Positions 1 through 6,846 are shown, numbered from the stretch's first letter. The stretch: 16,501 nt of DNA from JAYEJW01 sp034716535 (GCA_034716535.1 JAYEJW010000068.1:1-16501), one strand, 5' to 3'. Made by a program: numbers and translations. The notes: generated by a model from the letters alone, not told the origin.

Positions 1-7
1 GGATGAT

Positions 8-39
8 CCGCCCCGAGCTACTGAACCCAATCGGGGTGG
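8..39 (-). terminator. Hairpin downstream of the primase unit, possible terminator
   Basis: CCGCCCCGA (8-16) and TCGGGGTGG (31-39) are inverted repeats forming nine pairs, one of them G-T, around a 14-base loop. The hairpin lies about 35 bases beyond the stop codon of the small gene at 73-357, where a terminator for the two-gene minus-strand unit would be expected. No clear U-run follows in the minus direction, so it may only be a 3'-end stabilising structure. The rest of 1-72 shows nothing else I can name. Confidence 0.3.
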
Positions 40-72
40 AGTAGCGCTGGGCACCATCCGCAAGCGGACGGC

Positions 73-357
73 TCAAGTCGACGACAGGCGGGTTGCCGGG
101 CCGGCTTGACCGTCGTACAAGGTCAACTCCCACTGGTCTAGGGCGACGTCGTAGCGCAGGATGTAGATTCCGCCGTCATCCGCCCGCAGCTTGAAGTAGC
201 GGTGCTCGGGCGAAAGCCAACGATCCAGCAGGTTGACGACCTCCAGGGCGCGGTCACCGAGAAAGAAACGCCGCGGCGTTTCTTCCGCCCGGTAACCCGC
301 GTAGCACTCGACCCGCACCCCAAGCATTCGATCGGCTGCATCGTCGCGTTTCTTCAT
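73..357 (-). CDS. Small conserved-looking hypothetical protein, partner of the primase
   Basis: A 94-residue protein of unknown function. It is soluble, charged, and has no signal peptide or membrane segment. A compact core with many aromatic and acidic residues follows a short polar start: VECYAGYRAEETPRRF (about 16-31), a hydrophobic helix around 38-48, HRYFKLRADDGGIYILRYD (52-70) and WELTLYD (76-82). This reads like a small beta-rich fold. Its ATG overlaps the TGA of the primase gene (ATGA, 354-357), so the two are translationally coupled, which suggests a joint role or a regulatory subunit. That role is inference; I do not recognise the family with certainty. High third-position GC and an uninterrupted frame support real coding. 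Confidence 0.7.
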   Translation of the reverse strand: MKKRDDAADRMLGVRVECYAGYRAEETPRRFFLGDRALEVVNLLDRWLSPEHRYFKLRADDGGIYILRYDVALDQWELTLYDGQAGPATRLSST

Positions 358-1160
358 CGCTCGTTACCCTCCTGGCGGCGCAGATGGAGACGCGAGATGC
401 TCTCGACCGTCCGCACCACCTCGTTCGCATCCAACGGAGGACGGCATCGCACCGCGTTCCAACACAACAGGAGCTCGGCCGCCACGTCCGGATCCACACC
501 GTGCCAGAGCAGATGGCCGGCCAGCGAGGCGATGCTGTTGTTGCGCTCGCCCTCGGAAACGCCTTCCCGCAGAAGGCGCCGCCAGTGCTCCAACGGGTGC
601 CCGCGCGGGGCATGCTCGATCAGCGCGGCCTGCAGGAGCCACCGGGGCAGGGGGGCCGGGGGGTACAGGTCCGGCGACCGGACCCAGCGATAGCGCTGGC
701 CGGAGGCGTGCAGGGACGGTGGCGCCACAACATAGCCACCGTCGCCCCGCAGGTCGATACCCGGCGAGATGCCGACACGATTTTGCACGAGCTCGCCGGG
801 ATGCGCGAAATAGAGATGACGCCCGCCACCTCCGGTGCGCGCCTCCACCGTCTCAGCCAAGGATCCGTACCTCCTCTCCCATTGTTCGAGGCTCTCGGTC
901 CCACCGTGGCGCGGGTCGACATCCAGCACCACAATCCCCGATACGGCGCCTGTGACCAAGGCCAGGTTGGCATCGGGCCAACGTTTGAGCCAAGCGCCGA
1001 TCTCTGCGGTGTCCGGCCGGCGATACTGGTAGATCTGCCAACGAATCAGCGGCCGCTTGCTGCGGGGGTGAACAGGGATGACGGACCAGCCGAGGCGGCA
1101 GTAATCCAGCGCCGCCTTCGCGACGGGGCCGCTCCCTGATCCAGTGTCAGACTTGCGCAT
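354..1160 (-). CDS. Stand-alone primase-polymerase (Prim-Pol / AEP domain plus PriCT-1)
   Basis: A 268-residue archaeo-eukaryotic-type primase-polymerase. The three AEP catalytic motifs are visible: the metal-binding pair in VVLDVDPRHGG (Asp80, Asp82), the histidine in GGGRHLYF (His115), and the third acidic site in GIDLRGDGGYVVAPPS (Asp136). The early block GWSVIPVHPRSKRPL is typical of the bifunctional DNA primase/polymerase N-terminal family. Residues about 190-260 (ERNNSIASLAGHLL...ANEVVRTVESI) match a PriCT-1 C-terminal domain. Proteins of this family in plasmids and phages often continue into a helicase; here the protein ends after PriCT-1, so it should synthesise primers or fill gaps but cannot unwind DNA. 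The ATG at 1160 lacks a strong Shine-Dalgarno sequence. The gene is coupled to the small gene at 73-357. It could be a remnant of an integrated element, but no integrase is in view. Confidence 0.85.
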   Translation of the reverse strand: MRKSDTGSGSGPVAKAALDYCRLGWSVIPVHPRSKRPLIRWQIYQYRRPDTAEIGAWLKRWPDANLALVTGAVSGIVVLDVDPRHGGTESLEQWERRYGSLAETVEARTGGGGRHLYFAHPGELVQNRVGISPGIDLRGDGGYVVAPPSLHASGQRYRWVRSPDLYPPAPLPRWLLQAALIEHAPRGHPLEHWRRLLREGVSEGERNNSIASLAGHLLWHGVDPDVAAELLLCWNAVRCRPPLDANEVVRTVESISRLHLRRQEGNER

Positions 1161-1315
1161 CGATCGAGACGGTACGCCGGGCTGAGAAACGAAACCCCAT
1201 ATGATCGAGTCCCGAACCGATTGATCTTTCCTGCCTGAAGGCTTTCACTACGACAGTGCCCTAAAGGAAGTATCGGAAAAGCCGAGAGCATTTGCAGTTT
1301 TCGCTCGCAGAAGTC

Positions 1316-1344
1316 TTAACCCAGTACCTCGTTTCACCTTAATT
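1316..1344 (+). promoter_or_regulatory. Possible sigma70-type promoter for the GNAT gene
   Basis: TTAACC (1316-1321) and TTAATT (1339-1344) are separated by 17 bases in an AT-rich stretch of the 205-base divergent intergenic region (1161-1365). The match to the -35/-10 consensus is only moderate. Spacing and distance to the ATG codons at 1366 and 1378 are right. I found no convincing promoter for the primase on the opposite strand. Confidence 0.25.
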
Positions 1345-1365
1345 TACGGGCATCAGAGCCCCACC

Positions 1366-1851
1366 ATGCACGGGACCATGCACATCAGGCGGGTGCGAAG
1401 CGCCGACGCGCCCCAGATCGCGCGCCTCTACTACGAGACAATCCACCGGGTGAATGCCCGAGACTACTCACCCGAGCAGATCCGCGCCTGGGCACCGAAG
1501 ATCTACCCAGACGCCTGGTGGCGAAGGCGCTTTAAGGACTACCAGGTCTGGGTCGCGGAGCACGACGAAGAGATTCTCGGCTTTGCCGAGCTGGAATCCA
1601 CCGGACATCTGGATTGCTTCTACGTCCACCACCTCTGGCAGGGACGGGGCGTCGGATCGGCCCTCATGGCGCGCATCGACGAGGAGGCACGCAGGCGGCG
1701 TCTTCCGCGTCTGTTCGCCGACGTGAGCATCACCGCCCTGCCCTTCTTTCTCAAGCTGGGGTTCCAGGTGGTTCGCCGGCAGAAACGCATCTACCGCAAC
1801 CGTGCCTTTCGGCTGTTTGCGATGGAAAAGCGCCCGCATCGGTTGCCTTGA
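1366..1851 (+). CDS. GNAT family N-acetyltransferase
   Basis: A 161-residue protein with the whole GNAT fold. The opening HIRRVRSADAPQIARLYYETI is the usual first strand and helix. Residues about 61-77 (VWVAEHDEEILGFAELE) are the central strands, and HHLWQGRGVGSALM (88-101) is motif A, whose Q-x-x-G-x-G loop binds the acetyl-CoA pyrophosphate. The tail ALPFFLKLGFQVV plus a final FAMEK strand resembles the YafP-like group. It should transfer an acetyl group from acetyl-CoA; the substrate cannot be read from the sequence. Met5 (1378) is a credible alternative start because family members usually begin just before the IRR strand. It stands alone, divergent from the primase and convergent with the HMA_2 pseudogene. 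Confidence 0.85.
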   Translation: MHGTMHIRRVRSADAPQIARLYYETIHRVNARDYSPEQIRAWAPKIYPDAWWRRRFKDYQVWVAEHDEEILGFAELESTGHLDCFYVHHLWQGRGVGSALMARIDEEARRRRLPRLFADVSITALPFFLKLGFQVVRRQKRIYRNRAFRLFAMEKRPHRLP

Positions 1852-1944
1852 TCGGGCTACCCCGTCGATATCCGTTCCGCTCAATCGCCACCACTTCAAG
1901 GACAAGGGGTACGTCCGCGATTTTTCCGAGCGTCGCCGAGGTTA

Positions 1945-2449
1945 TCACCCGCGCATTCCGACGCGGGATATGAGCTTCCGCACATCGAATCGCGGCAACA
2001 GCGCGGCGAGCCGCTGCGACAAGGCATCGAGAAATTCCGGCGAGGCAACCGCCTGTGAGTCGTAAAGGAGGAGACAACTCCCCGTCGCGGGATCGATCTC
2101 GACCCTGTCGATCCCCCAAACCGGCGCCAGGTGTTCCTCCATCTTCAACGCGAGCTCGGGCCTTCCTTTGAGCCGCTTCACTGTTATCCGCAGACGACCG
2201 GGCGCGACATGGGCCGGAAACAGCTTCCCCATGGCTTCCGATACCGCATCGAGGAAATCCGGTGACCGGAGGACGCTTGGATCGAACCGCAGCAGCAGGC
2301 TTCCAGTGCGGGTACTGACGTCTACGCGGCCTATGCCGGAAACCGCTGAAAGCTTGGGCGTGGAGCTTCCTCGCAAGCTCAGGCTGTCCCTTCAGCGCGT
2401 CGAGCCTCAAGCGAAGGCGCCCCGGCAATGCGTGGACGATTCTGATCAT
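1945..2449 (-). pseudogene. Two-domain HMA_2 (heavy-metal-associated-like) protein, frameshifted
   Basis: Two frames together encode about 168 residues built from two copies of an HMA_2-type domain. Copy one starts at ATG 2449 with VHALPGRLRLRLDALKGQPELARKL, then loses frame. Copy two begins at APGRLRITVKRLKGRPELALKM. Aligning the copies shows that skipping one base near 2353 restores LSAVSGIGRVDV in register with LAPVWGIDRVEI, so the lesion is a single inserted base (2353, or one C of the run 2356-2358). Downstream the frame is open to TGA at 1945, with the family hallmark TGS followed by a strand and (F/Y)D in both copies. No CxxC metal site is present, as is usual for HMA_2. The true function is unknown; members sit near metal ATPases or membrane proteins. 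A sequencing error would look the same. Confidence 0.75.
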
Positions 2450-2547
2450 CTCGGTCGATCGTATCCAACCCCGACGTACTGCGGACGAGCGGGTCGGGAC
2501 AGAGAGGCCACAAAGTAAGGTGATTAGCGTCGAAACTCAGCTGAACC

Positions 2548-2661
2548 GTAGGTCGGGTTAGCGAAGCGTAACCCGACATGCCCGGGAGGAGTCGGGTTAC
2601 GGCGCGCGCGAGGTTCGTCCCATCAACTCCATACCTCACGAGCGCGCCTAACCCGACCTAC
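2548..2661 (+). repeat. REP-doublet / MITE-like palindromic element, full copy
   Basis: A 114-base element with perfect 13-base terminal inverted repeats, GTAGGTCGGGTTA (2548-2560) and TAACCCGACCTAC (2649-2661). Inside are two hairpins. The first pairs GTCGGGTTA (2552-2560) with TAACCCGAC (2569-2577). The second pairs GTCGGGTTA (2591-2599) with TAACCCGAC (2649-2657) and continues with GGCGCGC/GCGCGCC and GAGG/CCTC arms. A second, degraded copy lies at 16124-16218. The architecture is that of a REPIN or small non-autonomous element mobilised in trans. It occupies the middle of the 377-base gap between the HMA_2 and GIDE genes (2450-2826); besides it and the hairpin at 2795-2815 I see nothing else in that gap. 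Confidence 0.8.
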
Positions 2662-2794
2662 GCATTCGATCGACCTTGATCGTTCCGGCTAAGGAATAGC
2701 GCTAATTGCCCAAAGTAAAGTCAATCCATCAGTTAACCGGCAAAGTACCCCTCGTCTCGGGACCAGGTCAAGCGGAGGCAGAATCTGCGCCGGC

Positions 2795-2815
2795 GGCTCG
2801 CTGGCCAGCCGAGCC
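2795..2815 (-). terminator. GC-rich hairpin after the lemA-GIDE unit
   Basis: GGCTCG (2795-2800) pairs with CGAGCC (2810-2815), and the interior CTGGCCAG is itself self-complementary, giving a compact stable hairpin. It lies 12 bases beyond the stop codon of the GIDE gene. There is no U-run, so it may be an mRNA-end structure rather than a classical intrinsic terminator. Confidence 0.35.
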
Positions 2816-2826
2816 GAACAAGGGAT

Positions 2827-3747
2827 TCAGGTGTCGACCAGGCGGGCGAGGATCGCGAATCCGACTCCCGACCCAAGCAGGAGAAAGGCGATGGTTCCGC
2901 CGATGGCCTGAAGTCGGAGGCGACGCTGGAGCGGGCCTTCCCCATGGGTCGAGATGACGAATGGGTGCCGTGGATTGGAGGTTCGCCCGACGCGGGACAG
3001 GGGCGGCTCGGCCTGAAGCCTGGATTCGGTACGCGCGGCAACTCCATGGGCCTCGGCGCGGGCCCGCTCCCACTCCCCCACGCTGATCTCGCCGTCGCCG
3101 TCCATGTCGAAGCGCTCCATGCGCTCCGGGTCGCGTTTCCAACCGGCGAGCAGGTGCCGCGCCAGGCGATCGCGATCCCGCACCCCACGTCGCGGCGTCT
3201 CGAACCGGCCAAGGAGGTAAACCGGCTCCGAGGCGAGGATCCGCATCTCCGAGAATCGATAGCGGCGAACGAGCTGAAACCAACCGCCCCGCTGCCGCGG
3301 CGCCGGCTGATGCCTATTGCCCCCGTACCAGGTGTCGGATTCCCGGCAATTCATCTGCGCGCCGGCGGGCTCCACCAGGCAGCGATCTGTACTGTCGTCG
3401 AGCATGAACGGGATGTCCGCCTCTCCCTGGTCGATGGTGACCCAGTGGCTGTTCTTGCCGCTGCCCCGATGCTCTTCGACCTTGAAGCGGTACTAGACGC
3501 AGGACAGCCTTGTGAGCGGCGCCGTCAGGTTGACCCTGTAGGGCAGCGCCCGTCCGGCGAGCTCCACATATCCTTGGGGAGCCGATCGGATCTTGGCCGT
3601 CGGCGTGTCGACCATGGTGCGCATATGCCAGAAGCCGCCCAGACCCTTGCGCAGGGCAAAGACCGCGAGACCCGCAAGGACGGCGCTGACCAGCCAAAAC
3701 TCGATCGTCTCGGCACCGACGGCCGCCCCCCGGAGCGCCTCGATCAT
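2827..3747 (-). pseudogene. GIDE-domain membrane protein with EF-hand, interrupted by an in-frame amber codon
   Basis: One continuous frame of 307 codons, stop included, is split by TAG at 3495-3493 (codon 85). Before it: ATG 3747, a transmembrane helix (about 16-33), then RTMVDTPTAKIRSAPQGYVELAGRA, the GIDE (E3-ligase-like/BAM) domain start, and LTRLSCV. After it, in the same frame: YRFKVEEHRGSGKNSHW. The family typically has C-V-W-Y here, so TGG changed to TAG is the simplest explanation. Downstream come the rest of the GIDE domain (RYRFSEMRI, PVYLLGRFET), a canonical EF-hand loop DMDGDGEISVGE (about 214-225) and a C-terminal transmembrane helix (about 279-302). The start overlaps the lemA stop (ATGA, 3744-3747), matching the recurring LemA-GIDE pair. 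The function of the bacterial family is poorly defined. A sequencing error or readthrough remains possible. Confidence 0.8.
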
Positions 3748-4313
3748 GCGAACAGCTTTGCGACGTCCACGTCGGATCGCACCTCGGAGAACTCCAGCAG
3801 ATCGAACGGCTGGAAGCCGAGCAGCCGGGCGACCACGACGTCGGGAAACTGCTCGACGCGCACGTTGTTAAGGTTGACGCCGTCGTTGTAGAGCTCGCGC
3901 CGGTCGGCGATGGTCTCCTCGAGCTGGGAAACGCGTTTTGAGAGGTGATTGAAGCTGTCGTTCGCCTTGAGATCCGGATAGTTTTCCGCGAGGGCGAAGA
4001 GCCGGCCCAGGCTGGCGCGCAGCTCCGTTTCGGCCGCGCCGAGATCCTTCAGGTCGCCCCGCCCGCGGGCATCGAACACGGCACCACGCGCCCGAACCAC
4101 CCGCTCCAGGGTCTCCTGCTCGTATTGCATGTATTGCTTGCACACCTCCACCAGCTTGGGAAGCTCCTCGTGGCGTTGCTTGAGGGAGACGTCGATATTC
4201 GACCAGGTCTTGGCGACGTTGTGCTTGAGCCTGACCAGGTTGTTGTAGATGAGCACCGCGTAGAGCGCGGCGACCAGGATGAGGGCGATTGCGATGATGG
4301 TTGTCAGGTCCAC
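3744..4313 (-). CDS. lemA: LemA family membrane-anchored protein
   Basis: A 189-residue LemA protein. One N-terminal transmembrane helix (about 5-23) is followed by the family signature YNNLVRLKHNVAKTWSNIDV (23-42), SLKQRHEELPKLVEVCKQY, and long amphipathic helices expected to form the extended helical bundle. The N-terminus is short, with the bulk on one side of the membrane. The start is GTG at 4313, supported by GGGGAGG just upstream. LemA is widespread, but its molecular role is not settled. Coupling to the GIDE gene through an ATGA overlap is the usual arrangement and suggests an envelope-associated complex. Here the partner carries a nonsense codon, so LemA may act alone. Length is normal for the family and no defect is visible. 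Confidence 0.92.
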   Translation of the reverse strand: MDLTTIIAIALILVAALYAVLIYNNLVRLKHNVAKTWSNIDVSLKQRHEELPKLVEVCKQYMQYEQETLERVVRARGAVFDARGRGDLKDLGAAETELRASLGRLFALAENYPDLKANDSFNHLSKRVSQLEETIADRRELYNDGVNLNNVRVEQFPDVVVARLLGFQPFDLLEFSEVRSDVDVAKLFA

Positions 4314-4333
4314 GGTGCCTCCCCGATTCCCAT

Positions 4334-4348
4334 GTCGCGGTCCGCGAC
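4334..4348 (-). other. Short hairpin in the lemA leader
   Basis: GTCGCG (4334-4339) and CGCGAC (4343-4348) form a perfect six-pair stem with a three-base loop, ending about 20 bases upstream of the lemA GTG and close to its GGGGAGG ribosome-binding site. It lies in the 115-base gap between polX and lemA. It may affect translation or mRNA stability, or it may be chance in GC-rich DNA. Confidence 0.25.
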
Positions 4349-4428
4349 GAATAGAGTTTGTTCATTCTAGCGGTAGGGGCGCTCGACACCGGTCACCGAT
4401 TCACAGGTCCGGCCGAAAAAGGGGCAAC

Positions 4429-6153
4429 TCACATGGTCCGACGCAGTAACGGTAGAAGCTGGTTCAGTGGCCGGGCGTTGAGCACGTCCTTGGCCTCGAG
4501 CCAGCCGCGGCGGGCCTGCCCCACGCCGTAGCGAAGGTTGGCGAAGTCCAGCGTATTGTGGGCATCCGAATCGATGCTCACCAGGACGCCCTCCTCCCGC
4601 GCCATCTGGCAGTGGATGTCCAGCAGATCCAGTCGCTCCGGGTGGGCGTTGAGCTCCAGGTAACAGCCTCTGTCACGGGCATGGCTGATGAGACGGGCCA
4701 TGTCGACGTCGTAAGGCTCACGCTCATCGATCAGCCGCCCGGAGGGATGGGCCAGAATGGTGAAGTGGGGATGATCCATAGCCTTGAGGATGCGCCGGGT
4801 CTGCTGGGCGCGAGTCAGATGGAAGCGGCTGTGTACGGCGCCGATCACCAGGTCCAGCCGGCCCAGGACCTCGTCCGGCAGGTCGAGCCCGCCGTCCTCC
4901 AAGATGTCGACCTCGATGCCCTTGAGGACCCGAAAGCCCTCGAGCGTCTGGTTGAGGCGGTCGATCTCCTCGATTTGCTGCAAGAGCCGCTGGCTGTCGA
5001 GCCCGTGTGCCATCCGCAGGCGCTTGGAGTGTTCCGTAATCGCGATGTACCTGAGCCCTTGCGCTCTGGCGGCATGGACCATTTCCGCGAGCGTGCCGTG
5101 ACCGTCTGTAGCCACCGTGTGGCAGTGCAGGTCGCCCCGTAGATCGGCAAGCTCGACTAACTTGGGCAGCAGCCCGTTGCGGGCTGCCTCGATCTCGCCC
5201 CGGTTCTCCCGCAGCTCCGGCGCTATGTAGGGAAGCCCCACGGCGGCGAAGACGGACTCTTCGGTCTCCCCCGCGATCCTCTCGGTGCCCCGGAACACCC
5301 CGTACTCGTTGACCTTGAGCCCCCGCTGGCGGGCCAGGGTACGGACCGCGATGTTGTGGGCCTTGCTGCCGGTGAAGTAATGCAGGGCGGCGCCGAAGCT
5401 GTTCCGCTCCACCACCCGCAGGTCCACCTGCAGGCCGCTCTTGAGGTACAGGGTCGCGCGGGTCGTGCCTTTGGACTGGACGCGTTCGACCTCGTCGTAG
5501 TCCACGAAGCGATCCATCACCGCGTTCGGATCCGTCGCCGTGACCAGGATGTCCAGGTCGCCCACCGTCTCGCGGCAACGGCGGTAGCTGCCGGAGACCA
5601 GGACGCGATCCACCCCCCTGGCCTGCTCCAAATAGGCCACGAGAGATTCGGCATAGCGGGCGGCGGTTGCGAGCTTGAAGCGGCGTTCTGTGGAGAGGTG
5701 CGCATCCAGGGCCTCGAGGATACGCTCCTCGGTCTTGGCTCCGAAACCGGGCGATTGCCGCAGGCGGCCATCCTTGGCTGCCCGGTAGAGCTGCTCCGGC
5801 GTGTGGATGTCCAGATCGTAATGCAAGGCGTGAACGCGCTTGGGCCCCAGACCAGGCAGACGGAGCAATTCCGTGAGGTCCGCCGGGAGCTGCTTCTCCA
5901 GCTTCTTGAGCGCCCGACAGGAGCCTGTGCGGGCCATCTCCTCGATCTTCCCCGCCAGGGCCTCACCGATGCCGGGCAGGCGGGTCAGGTCCTCGCCCTT
6001 CTCCAACAGCTGTACGACCTCCCTGGGCAGAGCGCGGACCTCTCGTGCGGCGTTGCGGTAAGCGCGAATGCGGAAGGGGTTCTCACCCTGGATCTCCAGC
6101 AGATCCGCGATCTCGTCGAAGACGTCGGCGATGTCGTCGTTATGTATCGGCAC
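4429..6153 (-). CDS. polX: DNA polymerase/3'-5' exonuclease PolX (family X polymerase with PHP domain)
   Basis: A 574-residue bacterial PolX, full length. The N-terminal helix-hairpin-helix part contains LPGIGEALAGKI (59-70), LPGLGPKRV (99-107) and SPGFGAKTEERI (134-145) for DNA binding. The nucleotidyltransferase core has GSYRR...VGDLDILV with catalytic Asp199 and Asp201 and a third Asp244 in LQVDLRVV. The C-terminal PHP domain keeps its metal ligands: DLHCHT (His343, His345), TEHS (His375), GIEVDIL (Glu414), GAVHS (His441), LAHPSG (His469), LNAHPERLD (His504) and SIDSDAH (Asp530, His532). It fills short gaps and trims 3' ends in base excision and break repair in the cytoplasm. The start is GTG 6153, with GAGGG about ten bases upstream. 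It lies downstream of archease on the same strand, separated by 74 bases with a hairpin. Confidence 0.95.
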   Translation of the reverse strand: MPIHNDDIADVFDEIADLLEIQGENPFRIRAYRNAAREVRALPREVVQLLEKGEDLTRLPGIGEALAGKIEEMARTGSCRALKKLEKQLPADLTELLRLPGLGPKRVHALHYDLDIHTPEQLYRAAKDGRLRQSPGFGAKTEERILEALDAHLSTERRFKLATAARYAESLVAYLEQARGVDRVLVSGSYRRCRETVGDLDILVTATDPNAVMDRFVDYDEVERVQSKGTTRATLYLKSGLQVDLRVVERNSFGAALHYFTGSKAHNIAVRTLARQRGLKVNEYGVFRGTERIAGETEESVFAAVGLPYIAPELRENRGEIEAARNGLLPKLVELADLRGDLHCHTVATDGHGTLAEMVHAARAQGLRYIAITEHSKRLRMAHGLDSQRLLQQIEEIDRLNQTLEGFRVLKGIEVDILEDGGLDLPDEVLGRLDLVIGAVHSRFHLTRAQQTRRILKAMDHPHFTILAHPSGRLIDEREPYDVDMARLISHARDRGCYLELNAHPERLDLLDIHCQMAREEGVLVSIDSDAHNTLDFANLRYGVGQARRGWLEAKDVLNARPLNQLLPLLRRTM

Positions 6154-6208
6154 CTCGAGTATCCCTCAAGACCCTCCTGCGGAACGGTCCTGCCCGACGA
6201 GACAAACG

Positions 6209-6223
6209 TGCCGCGCAGCGGCA
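6209..6223 (-). terminator. Hairpin after archease, possible terminator
   Basis: TGCCGC (6209-6214) pairs perfectly with GCGGCA (6218-6223) around a three-base loop, a few bases beyond the archease TAA stop. In the minus direction it is followed by a mildly T-rich CGTTTGTCTC. This could terminate or attenuate transcription between archease and polX, so the two genes may not be a tight operon. Confidence 0.35.
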
Positions 6224-6227
6224 GGCG

Positions 6228-6695
6228 TTAGACGTCGACAACGCAGCGGGCGGTCCAGGTACCGTTCGGCTCCTGTTTCACAGCCAGTTGCGTGTAGGTC
6301 GCCCCCTTGACCTCCACCGCCGGCCGGTGTCGCGCTACATCCACTCCCTCCCCCCAGGCCGTGCCCCGAAGACGGTCTCCGACGACCGTCACCGCAAAGC
6401 GCGCGAAGAGCATCCGGCGCGTCGCCATCTCGTAGACGAGTGCGTTCAGCCAGTCCACCAACAGCAGCTCCGGATCGGGGGCCCGACACTCGACAAAGAC
6501 CTCCTCGCGTTGATTCACCCGGCTGGGCTCGGTGATCACGGCGGTCAGGGCGAGGGCCGCCTGCTCAAAGGCCGCGGCAAGCGTGGGACCGCGACCTTCG
6601 ACGCCGATATCCGCGCCGTGGACGAAGTGGTCCCAGGCCGGACGGGATGGTGCGGCCGTGGACGGAGTGGCCGGACTCTCGGTTTTACTCGTCAT
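6228..6695 (-). CDS. Archease (RtcB RNA ligase cofactor)
   Basis: About 155 residues. After a Ser/Thr/Pro-rich, probably disordered start of about 20 residues comes the archease signature WDHFVHGADIGVEGRG with the conserved metal-ligand aspartate, then TLAAAFEQAALALTAVI. The middle DPELLLVDWLNALVYE and the end CVVDV (second conserved acidic position) complete the family pattern. Archease promotes guanylylation and turnover of the RNA ligase RtcB in RNA repair or tRNA splicing; no rtcB gene is in the window. GTG (6698) and ATG (6695) are adjacent possible starts and neither has a clear Shine-Dalgarno sequence; I chose ATG. It sits between hemD and polX, where hemX would be expected in many relatives. 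Confidence 0.88.
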   Translation of the reverse strand: MTSKTESPATPSTAAPSRPAWDHFVHGADIGVEGRGPTLAAAFEQAALALTAVITEPSRVNQREEVFVECRAPDPELLLVDWLNALVYEMATRRMLFARFAVTVVGDRLRGTAWGEGVDVARHRPAVEVKGATYTQLAVKQEPNGTWTARCVVDV

Positions 6696-6761
6696 CACTG
6701 CGATCAGGGCTAGTACAGCAGGGTCTAAGTTTCTCTAACAGTCATCATGCCAGTAGGTTTT

Positions 6762-6846
6762 CTTCGCGCCCTTCGCGCCCTTCGCGCCCTTCGCGCCCTT
6801 CGCGCCTTCGCGCCTTCGCGGCTTCGCGGCTTCGCGGCTTCGCGTG
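6762..6846 (+). repeat. Minisatellite of 9-bp units drifting into 8-bp units
   Basis: Five exact head-to-tail copies of CTTCGCGCC (6762-6806) are followed by 8-base units TTCGCGCC, TTCGCGGC three times, and TTCGCGTG (6807-6846). Open frames across it on both strands encode only simple Ala/Arg/Leu repeats and have no gene support. It lies in the 190-base gap between hemD and archease, where conserved hem gene order breaks. Short repeats of this kind arise by replication slippage and recur in intergenic DNA of some proteobacteria. Confidence 0.9.

Noticed and set aside
384..1139. 251-codon open frame on the plus strand
   Set aside because: It lies wholly antisense to the Prim-Pol gene, whose catalytic motifs are clear; the translation shows no domain pattern.
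2379..2639. 86-codon minus-strand frame through the palindromic element
   Set aside because: It crosses the repeat and the HMA_2 start in another frame and shows no homology-like features.
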